Shown here: positions 1 to 12,533 of the stretch, piece after piece
Layout of the letters: the number at the start of each line of letters is the position of its first letter
Numbering within the stretch: the first letter of the stretch is position 1
Origin: Salticus scenicus
Taxonomy: Eukaryota; Arthropoda; Arachnida; Araneae; Salticidae
Direction: 5' to 3'
Assembly: GCA_963930645.1 (NCBI GenBank)
Contig: OZ005649.1
Coordinates: 77,871,626 to 77,935,625, forward strand
DNA: 64,000 nucleotides
The notes under the pieces: model-generated
Databases searched by the model: none
Seen by the model: only the letters and a program-made list of their open reading frames with translations
Told to the model about the DNA's origin: nothing
Made by a program: the position numbers and the translations under genes

Positions 1-620
1 AAAGTGGATGGACAATAATTTATCTCGAGGTGCATTCACATATAAATTTATGTGCAATTTTGTGTAGTAGTTCCTGAGATATAGCCTTCCCTTCAATTGT
101 GAAAATCACAGTGTATCAGCGCTATCTTTTGAGAAATTGAGACAAAAAGTTGATAAGGACTAGGTTATGTCAAGGTGCATCTACATATCAATTTATATGC
201 AATTCTCTGCAGTAGTTCCTGAGGTATGGCATTCCCTTAAATTGTGGAAATCGCTAGAGAACCTAGGTTCCTAATATATGGTCTCTAGAAATCGCTGTAT
301 GGTGGCGCCATCTCTTGATCGATGGGCACCAAAAGTTGATAAGCACTAATTTATGTCAAAGTGCATTTACATATAAATTTATATGCAATTATGTGCAGTA
401 GTTCCAGAGTTACAGTCCCCACAAAATTTTTGTCACACACACACAGAGGCATATCTAATATTTTCTAAAAATAGTCAAATCGTGTTCTGGAACTTTCAAT
501 ACGTGCAAATTCATCGAAACCCGGAAGTCGAAAATTTATGCGAATCTAACATTTTCTTCTATTGAATATAGAAAAAAGTAAAATAAATAAATAAATTGTA
601 AATTGCGAAATCTTTTCAAT
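1..620. repeat. Diverged interspersed/tandem repeat family 1, cluster a
   Basis: Similar phrases recur near 31, 175 and 360: a 'gtgcat' word, then 'acatat', then 'aatttatatgcaatt', then a 'gcagtagttcctgag' stretch. Spacing is irregular (about 145 and 185 bases). A second conserved piece (near 505-560, 'aaattcatcgaaaccc') also occurs near 25960-26300. The short open frame at 383-565 is only this repeat read through, so I call no gene here. The units have decayed too far to define an exact consensus. Confidence 0.5.
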
Positions 621-1100
621 TTCCAGGATGTAAATACGAGGTTATACTGTATTTCATTAATTTATATATTAATAACAGTCAAGAAAAATTTATAATACTT
701 TTTTAATTTTCATACAATTTCTATAAAAGATACATATTAGTTTCGTTGAAGAAAAGAAGACAGATCCAGATACAAATACGGATCTATTTGATATCCGCGG
801 ATACGAATAGGGAGCTCCGATACATGACTAGCATGTATATAATGTTTAAATTAGTTATAGAGTTACAAATATGCCTATAAATTTAGGTTTATAATTGAAA
901 AAAATATTTTGAAAGGTGAGCAGTACGACAGCTGTGAATTGCAGTCGTAGATCGAATGTGCGCTATCGAAGATAAACAAACACAGAGAGAAAAAACCCAG
1001 AGAAAAAAAAAAAGGCTGATCGTTTGTCTGTTGTTTCAGAAATAAATGAAATAAAGGTTTATCAATTATTCGCACCACAAATCTGGCGTTGCAAAATAAT
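621..1100. other. AT-rich spacer, no gene seen
   Basis: Mostly A/T with short homopolymers. No frame with codon-like content, no RNA gene and no clear repeat was recognised. The short frame at 875-1078 is low-complexity shadow sequence. Confidence 0.5.
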
Positions 1101-1355
1101 ACTTACAAAACTTTGAATAAACACCATAAAATTCAAAATTTTCGCAACAATTGTTTCGGGTCGAAAGAGCACACGACCCTTTGTCAGGCGACCAAAGTAG
1201 GCACGGGTACAGCAGTCAAAGCCGTGCATTACCACTTTGACTGCCGTACTCGTGCCTACTTTGGTCGCCTGACGAAGGGTCGTGTGCTCTTTCGACCCGA
1301 AACAATTGTTGCGAGATTTTTGATTTTTATGGTGTTTATTCAAAGTTTTGTAAGT
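1101..1355. mobile_element. Foldback/MITE-like palindrome
   Basis: Bases 1101-1221 and 1235-1355 are near-perfect inverted repeats around a 13-base loop (1222-1234). The arms begin ACTTACAAAACTTTGAATAA and the inner halves are G+C-richer than the surroundings. A transcript in either direction would form a hairpin of about 120 bp. Because the arms mirror each other, both strands show nearly the same ~95-codon open frame; this is a consequence of symmetry, not a gene. No target-site duplication is obvious and no transposase is present, so this is a non-autonomous foldback or MITE copy of unknown superfamily. Confidence 0.8.
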
Positions 1356-1850
1356 TTTATAATATTCATGCCCACTTAAATAAATTATTTTATATTACTT
1401 GTTGTAAATTATAAAAAAAAGTTTTATTGTTAAATTGAAAATGTTTAAGTTATTTATACCATTAATGATAAAATATATACACCTTTACTGTGTCTTGATA
1501 CTATTGTGGGGAAAAAATGTTACGTATTAACCACACAATTAACGCAAAAGTAGAGTAAAATAAATTAAAAAAAAATTCTGGGGGAACTATATTTGACAAT
1601 TTATAAGTAAATCATTCATAATTACCAGTTGCAAATTACTAACATATATTTAACCCACTATATTTAAAATTAGTATATGCTGTAGCCATTACAAAATTTT
1701 CTTCTATTATTATTTAATATAATAGCACCATATATCTGTTACAATGCACAAATTAATCAACACAGCTTCTCACAATAATGATTTTACAAACTAATTTAAC
1801 AAGTAGATGCTGAGATGCTAGAACTATCTGGAAATTTATAAAGAGTAATA
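1356..1850. other. AT-rich spacer, no gene seen
   Basis: A/T-rich with short A runs. No coding frame, RNA gene or repeat unit was recognised. Confidence 0.5.
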
Positions 1851-2590
1851 GTAGTGCGGCACATCATCTGATGTACACCCAAATTGATTCGGCATAGTCT
1901 TTAAAAACCTAGTTTGGCATAGTTTTTGGATGTATAACATACACTTTACATATCAAATTCGGTGCATATACTATACATATCATAGAAGCTGAGATATGGC
2001 TCTCCTATAAATAGAGAAAATTGCACCATGCCAACGTCACCTGTCGACCGATATGCGTCCAAATTAAATCAGCATAATAGTTCATAATGGCTATTGCACA
2101 TATCTAGTTTAGTGCATTTATATATCACAGAAGCTCAGTTACAGCATTTTCTTAAATGTGGAAAATTGCAACATACTGGCATTACCTGATGATCGATATG
2201 CACCTAAGTTGAATAAACGTAGTCTTTTATAATCGACTATTTGAACATTAAGTTATGTGAAGTTCTACACAATAGAAGCTAAGATATAGTCTTTCCTTAA
2301 TTGTGGGAAATTTCAGCATAGTAGCGCCATTTCTCAGATAATATGTACCAAGAGCTATTCAGCACGAATTTATGTCAAAGTGCATCCAATTATAAACTTT
2401 TGTACAATTCTGTTCATTATTTTGTGAGATAGAGCAACCAAAACATAAAATTTTGATTATACACAGACAGACATCTCCTAAAAATGGTTTAATAGAGTTT
2501 AAGGAAATCTCAAATTTGTAAAAGCACCAAAAGCCAGAAAATTCAAAAATTCAAAAATCCAATACTTCCTTCTTTTATATATAGAAGAAA
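1851..2590. repeat. Diverged repeat family 1, cluster b
   Basis: Repeated phrases of the same family as 1-620 and 51380-51830: 'gaagctgagatatgg', 'cacctgtcgaccgatatgc', 'aaattgaatcagcata', then 'gtgcatttatatatca'. They recur roughly every 100-140 bases around 1900, 1990, 2040, 2130, 2190 and 2280-2400. The cluster ends near 2580 with a 'cttcttttatatatagaagaaaat' like tail also seen near 545-580. Noncoding and strongly diverged. Confidence 0.5.
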
Positions 2591-3012
2591 ATAAAAATGA
2601 GTTTTAAGCTATTGTAGAAATAGAGTATACAACTAAATGTTTGCAATCGATTACTTAATTTATAGAGCATAGTTAAAAGAAAAAAAAATTGTTTAAATTG
2701 AAATACCAAATAGTTTTTTAATTTAAATGTGTTAAGAATGAAACAAATAACATGAAATTAAGTACATATTTTTAACAAGATATCTTTTGTTTATCATGAA
2801 TACTTAATATGCTGCGCATGAACAATTAGATTTTGAATCGAGAATACAGTATCTTAATAATTTAAACTCATATTATTTTTGATTAAATTTGTTTTGAAAA
2901 AAAAAATATATATATATATGATATCAAATTTTTAATAACTAAAACTATCTACCTTTTATTACAATCATCAATCATTTGAATGCAACAAGTAACATGAAGT
3001 TGAATATGTGTG

Positions 3013-3048
<36 letters not shown>

Positions 3049-3286
3049 TATGTGTGTATTTACCAGGATATTTATTATTTATCGCTAATAATTAATATTG
3101 TATACAAGAACTGAGAGCAGAATATAGTATTTAATATTAAATTCATATTATTTTTGCTAAAAGTTGTTTTGAAAAAAATTGTATCAAACATTTAATAATA
3201 AAAAAGTCATTTTTTTTTTATTACATACTATTATCAACCATTTGCCAAAATTATTTAAATTAAAAAGATTATTTATTTAGAACAGG

Positions 3287-3324
<38 letters not shown>

Positions 3325-4477
3325 ATAACAAATAAACGAGAAACTTTAAAAATTTTTTAATTTATCTCATTAAACAGTTTAAATTAAAAAAATATATATA
3401 TATTAATATCTATAATATTAAAATTATTTTTTATTGTTTTAAGATAGATATAATGCTGCAAACGATAATTTAAAAAACATACCTTAAAATTCGGAGTTCC
3501 TTCAAAATCCCCATGGATAGCATTTTTCTATATTTTTCTTAAATTGTCGACCTTTGGAAATTCAAATACCTTCAGAACCATCTTTAGGGAAAAATAAAGC
3601 ATTACTATTCTGTGTATAAAAGTATTAATATGAGCTTAATGTTAAAAGTGTATGTAAACAACTATAGTTGAGACAAATTAAATATAGTACTTATTTTTTA
3701 TAATACAACGATACGTAAAACTAAGATTCATAATAATGTATTTTAAATTTTATACATTTTAAACAACTTTATAAATTAGAACAAATTCTAAATACGATTC
3801 GTATTGTTAGAAGTTTGCTGAAGCTTTGAATTCAACAAATTTACAATTTACTATTCTAACAGTGCTTACAATAAAATAGATTATACAATAAAATAAAGTA
3901 TTTAGCACTTACTTTTGGCTGTAAACTCGATTCGCTGATTACTTAAATCTCTCGGTCTCTTTCTAAGATGAAAATCATTCCAACGGCAATTGCACTATCC
4001 CGCGAAATGCGATATGTTTATTTTTCGGTTTCGGTTGACTAACACAAGTTGTCAGTAGGAGACAAAAAACAAATAAACAAATAAAAAAAAATTAAAGAAA
4101 AAAAGAAAAAAGAATACTGAGCTTTTGGACTAGCTAAACAAATTTTTCTTAGTCAATTGACAAAACAGGAACAATTTATTTTTATTCTCTCATCTGACTA
4201 ACCGGTCAAATTTGAGGAAAATGAAAACTGTACCTGGGAAATTAGTCATCTGACAAGTTTTAGAGCCAAAACGGATCATCAGACGAAACACATTAAAGAT
4301 ACATGGTAAAATAAAACGACTTTTGTGTCTCATGACTAAATGGGATTGTCAGGTAGTGTTTTGATTGTTTAAAATTTTCGTAATTTTGTGCAAATTTGTC
4401 AATGTACTTGACAAACGTTTAGTGTCACAAAGATGGCACGCCTCTTGACAAGTTTCGACTTTTCATTTTTCTATGTG
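2591..4477. other. AT-rich spacer with microsatellites
   Basis: No gene was recognised. It holds a (TA)n tract at about 3012-3053 and a 33-A run at 3291-3323. From about 4020 to 4470 composition is more mixed, with several short words of the form (T)CATCTGAC or TCTGACAAG (near 4191, 4245, 4277) and scattered GACAA words, whose meaning is unknown. Confidence 0.45.
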
Positions 4478-4844
4478 TAGTTCTGAATAATTTTGCTATG
4501 AAGAGTTTGTGAGCGCTGGTAACACTATTTCGCAGTAATGCCAAGTATTGCGAAGTTTTGAAAAAAATATGTAATTCGAACGGTATTATCGGTTAAAGCA
4601 AGGCATTAGTTGGAATTAGATAAGTTCCTATGTAAATAAGAGTGGGAATTGAAAAGTTTAGTTATCGGTGAAGTTTTCGTGTATGGTTGATTCCGAATGT
4701 ATTTTTAAGGAAGTTTGTTAGACCAAATATCTAAAGTGATATCGTAGTTATGACCTATTTATGAAGCGAGATTACAGTGTCTAGAATAAACAGTGTGGAA
4801 AGTGGCAAATGAAGTTGTACTAAAAAAAATTAAACATCTCCCCA

Positions 4845-5220
4845 GATATCACTGTAATCGAAGCTAGTGTCACGAAAAGAAAACCGAGACTCCCTATTGG
4901 TTAATTATGTGCATAGATCACGTGATTGAGCAGACGAAACTCGGAAAATCCAATCAGCTCTTCGATTCGAGTAAAAAATTCGATCGCAGCGCCGCCTGTG
5001 AAGCTTAACTTTTTAACAATATTTTAAACATTCGATCATAAGCGCTTGCCACAGTGAATATTCTAGACGCTATAGCGAGATATTAAAGATAAAGGAGTTC
5101 AGTTACAGTGAGTTAGGTTTAGAGTTGAGTTTTACTTTGAGAAATGAGTTCTAAGGTTTTTTAGTTCCTAAAAGTTTGAGTATATCTTTGTTCTCCGTGG
5201 TCTACAGTATAAACAATGAG
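4845..5220 (+). promoter_or_regulatory. Promoter-like patch inside block A
   Basis: Composition is richer in G+C than the flanks. It holds the full palindrome ATCACGTGAT (4917-4926, a bHLH-zip type E-box), a reverse CCAAT box ATTGG (4896-4900) and a forward CCAAT box (4950-4954), followed by AAAATTCGATCGCAGCGCCG-type sequence and an initiator-like TCAGTTACAGTGAGTTAGG around 5100. The E-box and both CCAAT motifs are retained in block B (for example TCACGTGA at 58204-58211). A 7-codon open frame starts at about 5144. Promoter function and direction are inferred. No coding exon was recognised downstream, so it could belong to a repeat as well as to a host gene. Confidence 0.3.
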
Positions 5221-6570
5221 CGTTTTTTTGCAAACAAGTTACTTCAAGCAAATTACTTGTATAATTAAATTTCACTTGTCTTTAGTTATTTTAATACACA
5301 TACACGTTAGTGCACATAAATGTTTCAAACATTTCTTAGGGAAATGTATTATAACTCAATGCTTAGTATATCAGGATAGCCCTTCCCGTCATTCCTTCAT
5401 TGAAGTTAGATTTTTTTTTTTTTGTTACAATATCTACATATTTACATTTACTAAATGACTAATCAAGATGCTCAAAATAAGTCAACATCAAAAGTTTTAT
5501 AGCAAAAACGGTCAGTAAATACAAGTAGCAAGTTATTTAATTCCAATTTCTATTTTACCATGCAAATTAAAGTATATAGCTAAGTACTGCAGTTCAGATC
5601 AGACTTTCTACCACTGGTACCTCTATAAATGAAACCAACTTCATATTTCAGTGTAATCAGGTTTTCAATCGTTATTGATCTTTGGAAGAAAATATTAAAG
5701 AAAAAAAATATATATGTATTATTTAATAACTTAATTACACGATGGAAACTTTGTGTAGAAAGTAAAAGTTATGTTTTTTATTAAAAGTATTTCGAGTTTT
5801 AAAGGTTTTTTTTCAAACACTGAGACATGTTCTTGTTTAAACAACGTTAGAAATAATAAAATAAAAAGCTGTATACATTTAGACGAAAATAATGCTAAAT
5901 TCCCGAACGCTTACATAATTAACCTTTAAAATAATATAGAAAATTTTAATGTGGAATTTTTCACTAAGTTACATTTCCTTCTTTAATACACAGTAGTTAA
6001 AACTGAATATGCAATATCTAAATATCAAAAACTAAATATTAATAAATAAATTTTTATATAGTCTACCTTTTTATATATATAATTAAAATTAACTTTATAA
6101 AACAAGTTAAATGTATATATAAATATAAAATATTAAACTATCGCCATAAATATAAATTATTAAATGTCATATTTTTTAAAGTTAAAAATTAACTGTCGTT
6201 TAAAATAAAAAATAAATAAATAAATAAACTAGTACATAATATACGAATTAACTTCAGATCAATGTAATATAATTTGAAATTTTTAATATGTTAGAAACAC
6301 AGTTCTAGAATATTACAAAATGCTTTCATTAAACCTGTTTCACAAAAAGCCCTTTAATGGGAATAAATTTTTCAAACGCTCTTACAGTGTCCCAATGGCT
6401 CTATTTTCAGCCATTTTAAGCAGATCTGTTACAGGAAAGTATTTTATAGCAAGTAATATTTCCGAAAACACATTTAGAGCTTTCTATTATTATTGTGTTC
6501 TTAATATTATATTTTTGGTGTAATTTATAAAAAAACAAATGTCTGGAAATAAAGCAGAGATAAAGTGTAA

Positions 6571-6609
<39 letters not shown>

Positions 6610-7813
6610 AAAACACACTTTATTGTATTCACTAGTTTTGATGTATTATTTGAGGATTTTTTTTTCTGTATTTTTTATTTAAACATGTATATTTTGAATT
6701 TATTTTTAAAATTTCATTTTTTTAAAATGTTTTGAAGTTTGGATTTAAACAGAATCAAATTTTAATAAATAAAAATCTTTGTATGTAAACACCATAAATT
6801 CTAAATCACCATAAACTTCTACAACATTTTCCCCCATGTTTTGTTTATATAAAAATATTTTTTTTATAAGTCTATAATACACCATTTCTCCGATCAAAGT
6901 ACGAACCATACAATATTTATCGTACATATAATTGCCAAGTCTCGGATTTCGGCGGAAGACTTCGTACGAGAAAATTTCTATAATAAATTTCATTTTATTT
7001 AATCGTGGAAATTTAATATCAAACGTTTCTGTAAAAATACTGGTGTGAAACTAGATTTTAAAATTAGAATTGCTAGCAAGTATTATCGTACGGTTGGTAA
7101 CACTGCCTCCGATGCAAGTTTTAGATTCATACGCCACCCGTTGATATATAAGGGTTATAATATAAGTATCTTTCAAATATAAGCAAAATTATATTTTCAT
7201 CAGTTAAATTTAAAATGGAATTTCTTAGTATGATAATTTTAAACAGATATTAGTGATTTTGTATAAAATTTTGATTAAAAAAAAAATAAATAAATAAACT
7301 TTCATAAATGTTAATAAAACATATTACTCATCTTTATCAGCCTTTGGTTTTTAAGGTATTAAACATATTTGTGCACTTGTTAGAATATCTTGAAGATTCG
7401 AGTTAATGTATCTTTAAATTAAAAAGAAAATCCAATAAAGTTGTAACAGTCTAACAGTGTTAGAAATTTTCTCACAAACTTAAACAAGGTTCAAACAATC
7501 ATACTTCAATGTTAGAATAGTTACCACATCCGTCAGATTTGAAGGTTATAAAAAAAATCACCGGGTATTCTTTTAAACTGATCACCCTATATATCTATAT
7601 GTACATGTCTCGTAGAGTTCCTAAATTTTTTGTTATTTTATTATAATGTCACCACTGCCGTCAATAAGGATTTTTCTCGAATATTTTTGACTGTTTTAAT
7701 GCCAAAATAATATTATGTTAAAGTATTGTTTTAAAATTGTGGTTAAAAAAGTAAAGTGAACATAAAATTTTAGGAACGTTGCGAGGCTATATATATATGC
7801 ATTTATATACACG

Positions 7814-7852
<39 letters not shown>

Positions 7853-9308
7853 GTGTGTGTCAGGATGTGAGTAGACTGTTTCAAAAAGTAATAAATTTCT
7901 GTAATTATTATTCATGCCGAAAAATGCTGTGACAAACGATAATTTAAAATTTCTGAAAAATTTAAACGGTTATATAATATTTAAATAAACTCTCAAAGAC
8001 ATAAAAAAACTAAATTTTTGCATATTTTCTCAAATAAATACACCTTGTACATATAGAATAATGTGCATGTAAAATACATCTTGTACATCTTCAATAAATA
8101 TAGACACAAAGTGTATTCATATATGCTATTTATCAGTCTCTGTTTGTAAATCAGTAAAGCAATTATATAATTTTTTTTTTAAATACTAAAGAAATAAACA
8201 GGTTAATTAAATTTAGTCTTTTGAGATCTTCGTTTGGTTGATACAAGCTGCATCATCAGCTTCAATTATAGCTAATGATGTAGCAGATCCCTGTGGTGCT
8301 ATTGATGTATAAATAATCAAAATTCAACAAATAATCACAATTAGATGACCAATTGTTGATATCAAGTTTAGACTGGTCAAAAACCTCTCTTCAATAGTCA
8401 ATTCATTTTGTTATCTCAGCATTTCAGGCTATTGTATTCAATGGTAACGAACTGACATTATTAACTAGTACCATAGATAAGTCAAGAAAGTTAATATGTT
8501 CATGAATGGAAGAAAATTCTCACAAAATGTTTTCGCTGAGTACCCCGTTTATTGTTTATTTTCATAACAAATTATTACTTGATATTACTGGTTAAATTTA
8601 ACGTGTACCAGTATTTGTGTTAGATATAGGGAAGATTTTAGATATTGAAAAATTAGCACTTGAAATTATTTGAAATGTCTTTATTATGCATATTAAAGAA
8701 ATAAACATGCAAAATGCTTCTATTTGTTTAATTTGTGAGTGTGAAGAAATTGCTCACATCCTTGCCGCTTTATGTTTTGATGCAATTAGTTACAGGTAAT
8801 TTATACAGGTACTATAAATTAATTTAGAAAGAATTTTAAAAGAACTTATTTTCTTGGTGCTACGATGTAACATACAATAAATTCTGGTTACTAGAGTATT
8901 TGAAAAAAAAAAAGTTTTCTATAAACAGGACCGCAATTTGACGTATTTCGTTTTTTTAAAAAATGCTTGGATGTTCATAAACCAAAGAAAAAATAAATCT
9001 GCATCATTTGATAAATACATGGCTGGATATATTTTGGCAGAAAAAGAAAAAGCAGTTGTTAAAATTATTGAAAAGGATATTTTACAGTTCCTTTGAAATT
9101 TATTAGAAAAAATAATTCCAGCCTTACTTTACTTATCTTTAGTTTCTATTATTAACATTCATTTTGTTAGTTGATTCGAATTATTTGCCTGGCGGTAGTT
9201 TCAACCACGTGGTGCCTACCCTCGTGCACGATGGATAGCAAAAGGCATTTATTGACAAAATATTTGATATTTGAAGCTAAACTAATAAAAAATGTTAAAA
9301 TGAAAAAA
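5221..9308. other. AT-rich interior of block A, no supported gene
   Basis: Short open frames exist (for example 6320-6523 + and 6745-6993 -), but the matching positions in block B carry stops or homopolymer expansions, so they do not behave like conserved coding sequence. The region holds a 32-T run (about 6573-6604), a (CA)n-(TA)n tract at about 7812-7860 that is mostly lost in block B, and an imperfect hairpin GCTGCATCATCAGCT/AGCTAATGATGTAGC near 8248-8285. Confidence 0.5.
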
Positions 9309-9312
9309 TTAA

Positions 9313-10211
9313 GGTATGTGCCTACCCTAAAATCGTCGTTTTGGTGAAAATTTTCCATTTTTTTTATATTTGTTCATTTTATAGGCCATACATTTAGTAT
9401 TTCAAAAGTACTTTATTTTTGTTTTCATGACAACTAGAAGCAAAGTTATAGTATGAATAATAAACTGGAAGTGGAATAGACAAAGAGCTAATCCAGAAAT
9501 CAAAATGCAATTCTCTACAAGCAACAAAGTTATCCAAAAAAAAAAAAAAAAATTGCTAAAAAAAAGTCAAAATTTGTAAAAAATGAAACAAAATAGGGAT
9601 TAACGTACACATATGGCGAGTTTTAAAAGTCTCAAGTGTCTACAAAATTTTTTGTGCTGTATTAAAATCTTTACATGCGGTTTCAGAGAAACAGTGTTTT
9701 TCGTTATTTTTGTTTGCGATTACATTCATTTCTCAAAATGTATTTAGAATATTGAACTGAAAATTTCCCAAAATGTTTTATTCATCTTTAGCTATGTTCT
9801 GTAGCAAAATCTAACCTCTTTGTAGTTATTTATTGATTTTACTGGCAGCTTCTTGGAGAAGTGAGAATTTTTCTTGTTTAATTTTGAGTTTTTGTACTAA
9901 GTATGGAATATTTAAATAAATTTTTATAAGTACAGCAAATCTTTCTACAGAACACAGGTAAGTATGTTATTTCTATACTACGTAAAGATTATTGAAATAT
10001 ATTTATTAGAGTCTATTATAGGAAATGTAGCAAAAATGAAAATTTTCACTAGATTTTTTCAAAATATTGGCTGTATTTTAAAATTTAAAGAAAAGTACCG
10101 TAAAATTTCATTTAAATTCGCAGTTTTGTATCCCATCTTAGTTAAATACATGTGGGTTTCAATAAAATTTTATGTATTTTTAAAAAAGTACTTCGTATGT
10201 AGGCACATACC
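9313..10211. mobile_element. TTAA-flanked DNA element (piggyBac/Kolobok-like MITE)
   Basis: GGTATGTGCCTAC (9313-9325) and its exact inverse GTAGGCACATACC (10199-10211) bound the segment, and both are flanked by TTAA (9309-9312 and 10212-10215). A TTAA target duplication with short inverted termini is the signature of piggyBac-type and Kolobok-type transposons. There is no transposase; the 83-codon open frame near the right end is low-complexity. The element is present in both duplicated blocks, so it inserted before the duplication. Confidence 0.7.
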
Positions 10212-10741
10212 TTAATAACTATGTATTAAATTAAAATCTTTAATGTTGTTGCATATAATACAATTAATGGAGTTTGTTTAAAATGTGTTCAAAATTGACA
10301 ATGACGGAATTTCATTTTATTCAACATAAGGTTTGTATAAACCAAAGTAAAACAAAACGTGACCCCTCCCCCACTCCCCGCCGCAAAAAAAAAAAAAAAA
10401 AAAAGCGCAACATTTATATTAAGTTTAATTTTTGAAATGTGTGTTTTTAAATAAACAATATGATTCCTGTAAATTTAGGTGATAGTGGTTCCACTACAAT
10501 TCAAAAATATATTAATTTTACACTTATATAAAAGTATTGCATTGCTATGATTTAATAAACATTATTACTAAAAAGTTCAAATACATAGAATGCGGAAGGT
10601 ATTTAAATAGTTTTTTCGAGTTAGCTATCATTCATACAAAATTTAATTAAAGTATTTGTAGTAAATTAGTGAATACTTAACCAGAAAACAGGTAAGACCG
10701 TACATTTAGTATATAGAACTGCACGTTAAAGTTAAATGAGT

Positions 10742-10896
10742 GTACCTTTCGTATAGATTATATAATGATATTACACACATTAAAGGTTTTTGTTAAGAAC
10801 TTTAACTTTTCGTAAGTATGCGATTTATGTCTAATTAAATTTTATTATAAAATCCATTAAACTTATTTATGAATTTCAACAAAATGTGCTGTAAGA

Positions 10897-10927
<31 letters not shown>

Positions 10928-11499
10928 TTGCATGTTTTCTGGATTAAATAAAAAGAGTTTTCAAGCACATATTAATATACTTATCGTTTAAGTAAAATAC
11001 TTATTAATATTGGATTTTAATTTTCTCAACTCGTTAAAAAAAAAAAAAAGAGAGAGAGAGAGAGAGCCACTACTTTAGATATCAAATTCGAAAGAATATA
11101 TATCTTCCTATCGTAACTTTTTTTCAAAGAAACCTATGACAAATTTTATTTTGGGTAAACATCTGAGAGAACATTTGCATGACCACCTAATATTTCGTAT
11201 GGAAATTGAGAGTAAACGAGAAATAAACACACTTGGTGGCTCAAAATGGTGCGGAAATATGATGTTGATGACGCGAAAAGTTCGTGTTATTTTTGTGTAA
11301 AATGTCAGTTTATACATAGGAACTTACAAGGGGAAAAAAAAACTTGATATTCATAGCTTTTCTTTTCTTTCTTTCTTTCTTTTCTTTTTCTTTTTCTTTT
11401 TTTTTTTTTTTTTTTTTTTTTGTAACGAAAAATATTATCTTGAAAGGTAAATAATAATTTTTGAAAAAAATAAAAAAAAATAAAAAAAAAAAAATATAT
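10742..11499. other. AT-rich spacer with simple repeats
   Basis: No gene seen. It holds a ~24-A run near 10899, a short (GA)n tract at about 11050-11066, and a long CT-rich strand tract running from about 11358 into a T run ending near 11421. Confidence 0.5.
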
Positions 11500-12285
11500 A
11501 TATATATATATTTTTATATAAATATTTCTTTTGTGCGTGTGTATGTCACTGAACTCCTCCTAAACGGCTGGACCGAGTTTAATGAAATTTTTTGTGTGTC
11601 TTGAGGTGGATTCGAGAATGGTTTAGATTTACAATTCAGTTCAATCGGATAATTGGATCAAAAGATATTAAATAAAAACTCCATTTTAACTTTAAAATGA
11701 TTAAAAAGAAAAATATATTTGATGCCAAAATAAACAAAATTCACGTTTATTTATTTTTTTCCGGAAATAAAATATTTTTAATCTCCCGTGATAAATAATA
11801 AAAATTAGAAAAAAAAAAAAAATAATATACTATGAAAATATTCGCGTGTAAATAAATATTTTCATAGAGATACTTGGTATTAGCTTAAAATTTTTATTTA
11901 ATTTAGTAGTACTTTTCTTTTCTACAGTAAAACAAAATTTTTCGTTTTAATTGATACTTTATAAGTAACTTATAAAGGTTCTTTTGTGTTTTCACCTTAA
12001 TTGTAAATAGTAATAATTTCGAATTTATTAGATTTTTTTATTTTTATTTTGTATATATCATAAAACAGGTTTTTTTTTCTTTTTTTCTTTTTTTTGTATG
12101 GAAGAGCTTTAGTTTGGAAAAATTTGAAATTTGGCACCGAAGTAGTACGGGCATTTCTCACCAAGATCGTCAGTTACGCAATTGAGATAGCCATGTTAAT
12201 TCATCGCAAAAATGGCCAAAAATATTTAAAGTCGACAAGCGGAGGGGGGGGGGAGGTCTATACTAAAGCTGTGCCTTTGTATTTA
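11500..12285 (+). mobile_element. Helitron-like 5' fragment
   Basis: Bases about 11526-11645 match 12302-12421 almost base for base, including CTCCTAAACGGCTGGACCGA and 'aatgaaattttttgtgtgtc'. This is the conserved 5' region of the neighbouring Helitron. No matching 3' end was found for this copy, so it is probably a truncated Helitron into or beside which the second copy inserted. Bases 12097-12237 ('aatttggcaccgaagtag...') are related to two segments inside the next element (13517-13678, 13729-13890). The 77-codon open frame at 12094-12327 lies in this repeat and is not a gene. Confidence 0.55.
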
Positions 12286-12533
12286 TCTTTATATATATAT
12301 TTCTTTTGTGCGTGTGTAAGTCCCTGAACTCCTCCTAAACGGCTGGACCGAGTTTAATGAAATTTTTTGTGTGTCTTCAGGTAGATTCGAGAATGGTTTA
12401 GATTTACAATTCAGTCCAATTTAAATTGTTTATTTAATTAATTTATCACTTATAAATTGTTGTTGATTTTGGAATGTTTCACATTGGATCCGGCAGATTG
12501 CGCTACGATCGTAGTATCAAATATTCAATAATA

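Larger units (their letters stand above)
4478..10741. repeat. Segmental direct duplication, block A
   Basis: This block is nearly collinear with 57763-64000 in the same orientation. Homology starts abruptly at the shared word TAGTTCTGAATAATTTT (4478 and 57763), while the bases to the left differ completely. It is still continuing when the window ends: 10741 pairs with 64000. The offset drifts only from 53285 to 53259, through homopolymer and microsatellite indels. By eye most stretches differ by a few substitutions per hundred bases and some 100-base stretches are almost identical. There are no matching terminal inverted repeats at the visible end and no transposase or gag-pol frame inside, so I annotate a segmental duplication rather than a known element. 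Contents are a promoter-like patch (4845-5220), a TTAA-flanked element (9313-10211) and otherwise AT-rich DNA. Confidence 0.95.

Noticed and set aside
1062..1379. Two overlapping ~95-codon open frames on opposite strands with similar proteins
   Set aside because: They are the two arms of the foldback palindrome read in mirror image; no start context or known domain.
6745..6993. 82-codon minus-strand frame with a partial counterpart at 60047-60244
   Set aside because: The block B copy has a stop in the N-terminal part and a poly-C expansion in the middle, so no sign of coding constraint.
8240..8290. CTGATGA...GAA core on the minus strand suggesting a hammerhead ribozyme
   Set aside because: The sequence between the two core parts does not form the required stem II; only an unrelated imperfect hairpin is present.
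9964..10215. 83-codon frame nearly identical in both blocks (63221-63472)
   Set aside because: Lies at the end of the TTAA element; its similarity only matches the general identity of the duplication, and composition is low-complexity.
11341..11421. CT-rich run as a splice-acceptor tract
   Set aside because: It continues into a pure T run with no AG/exon of recognisable coding content; best seen as a simple repeat.
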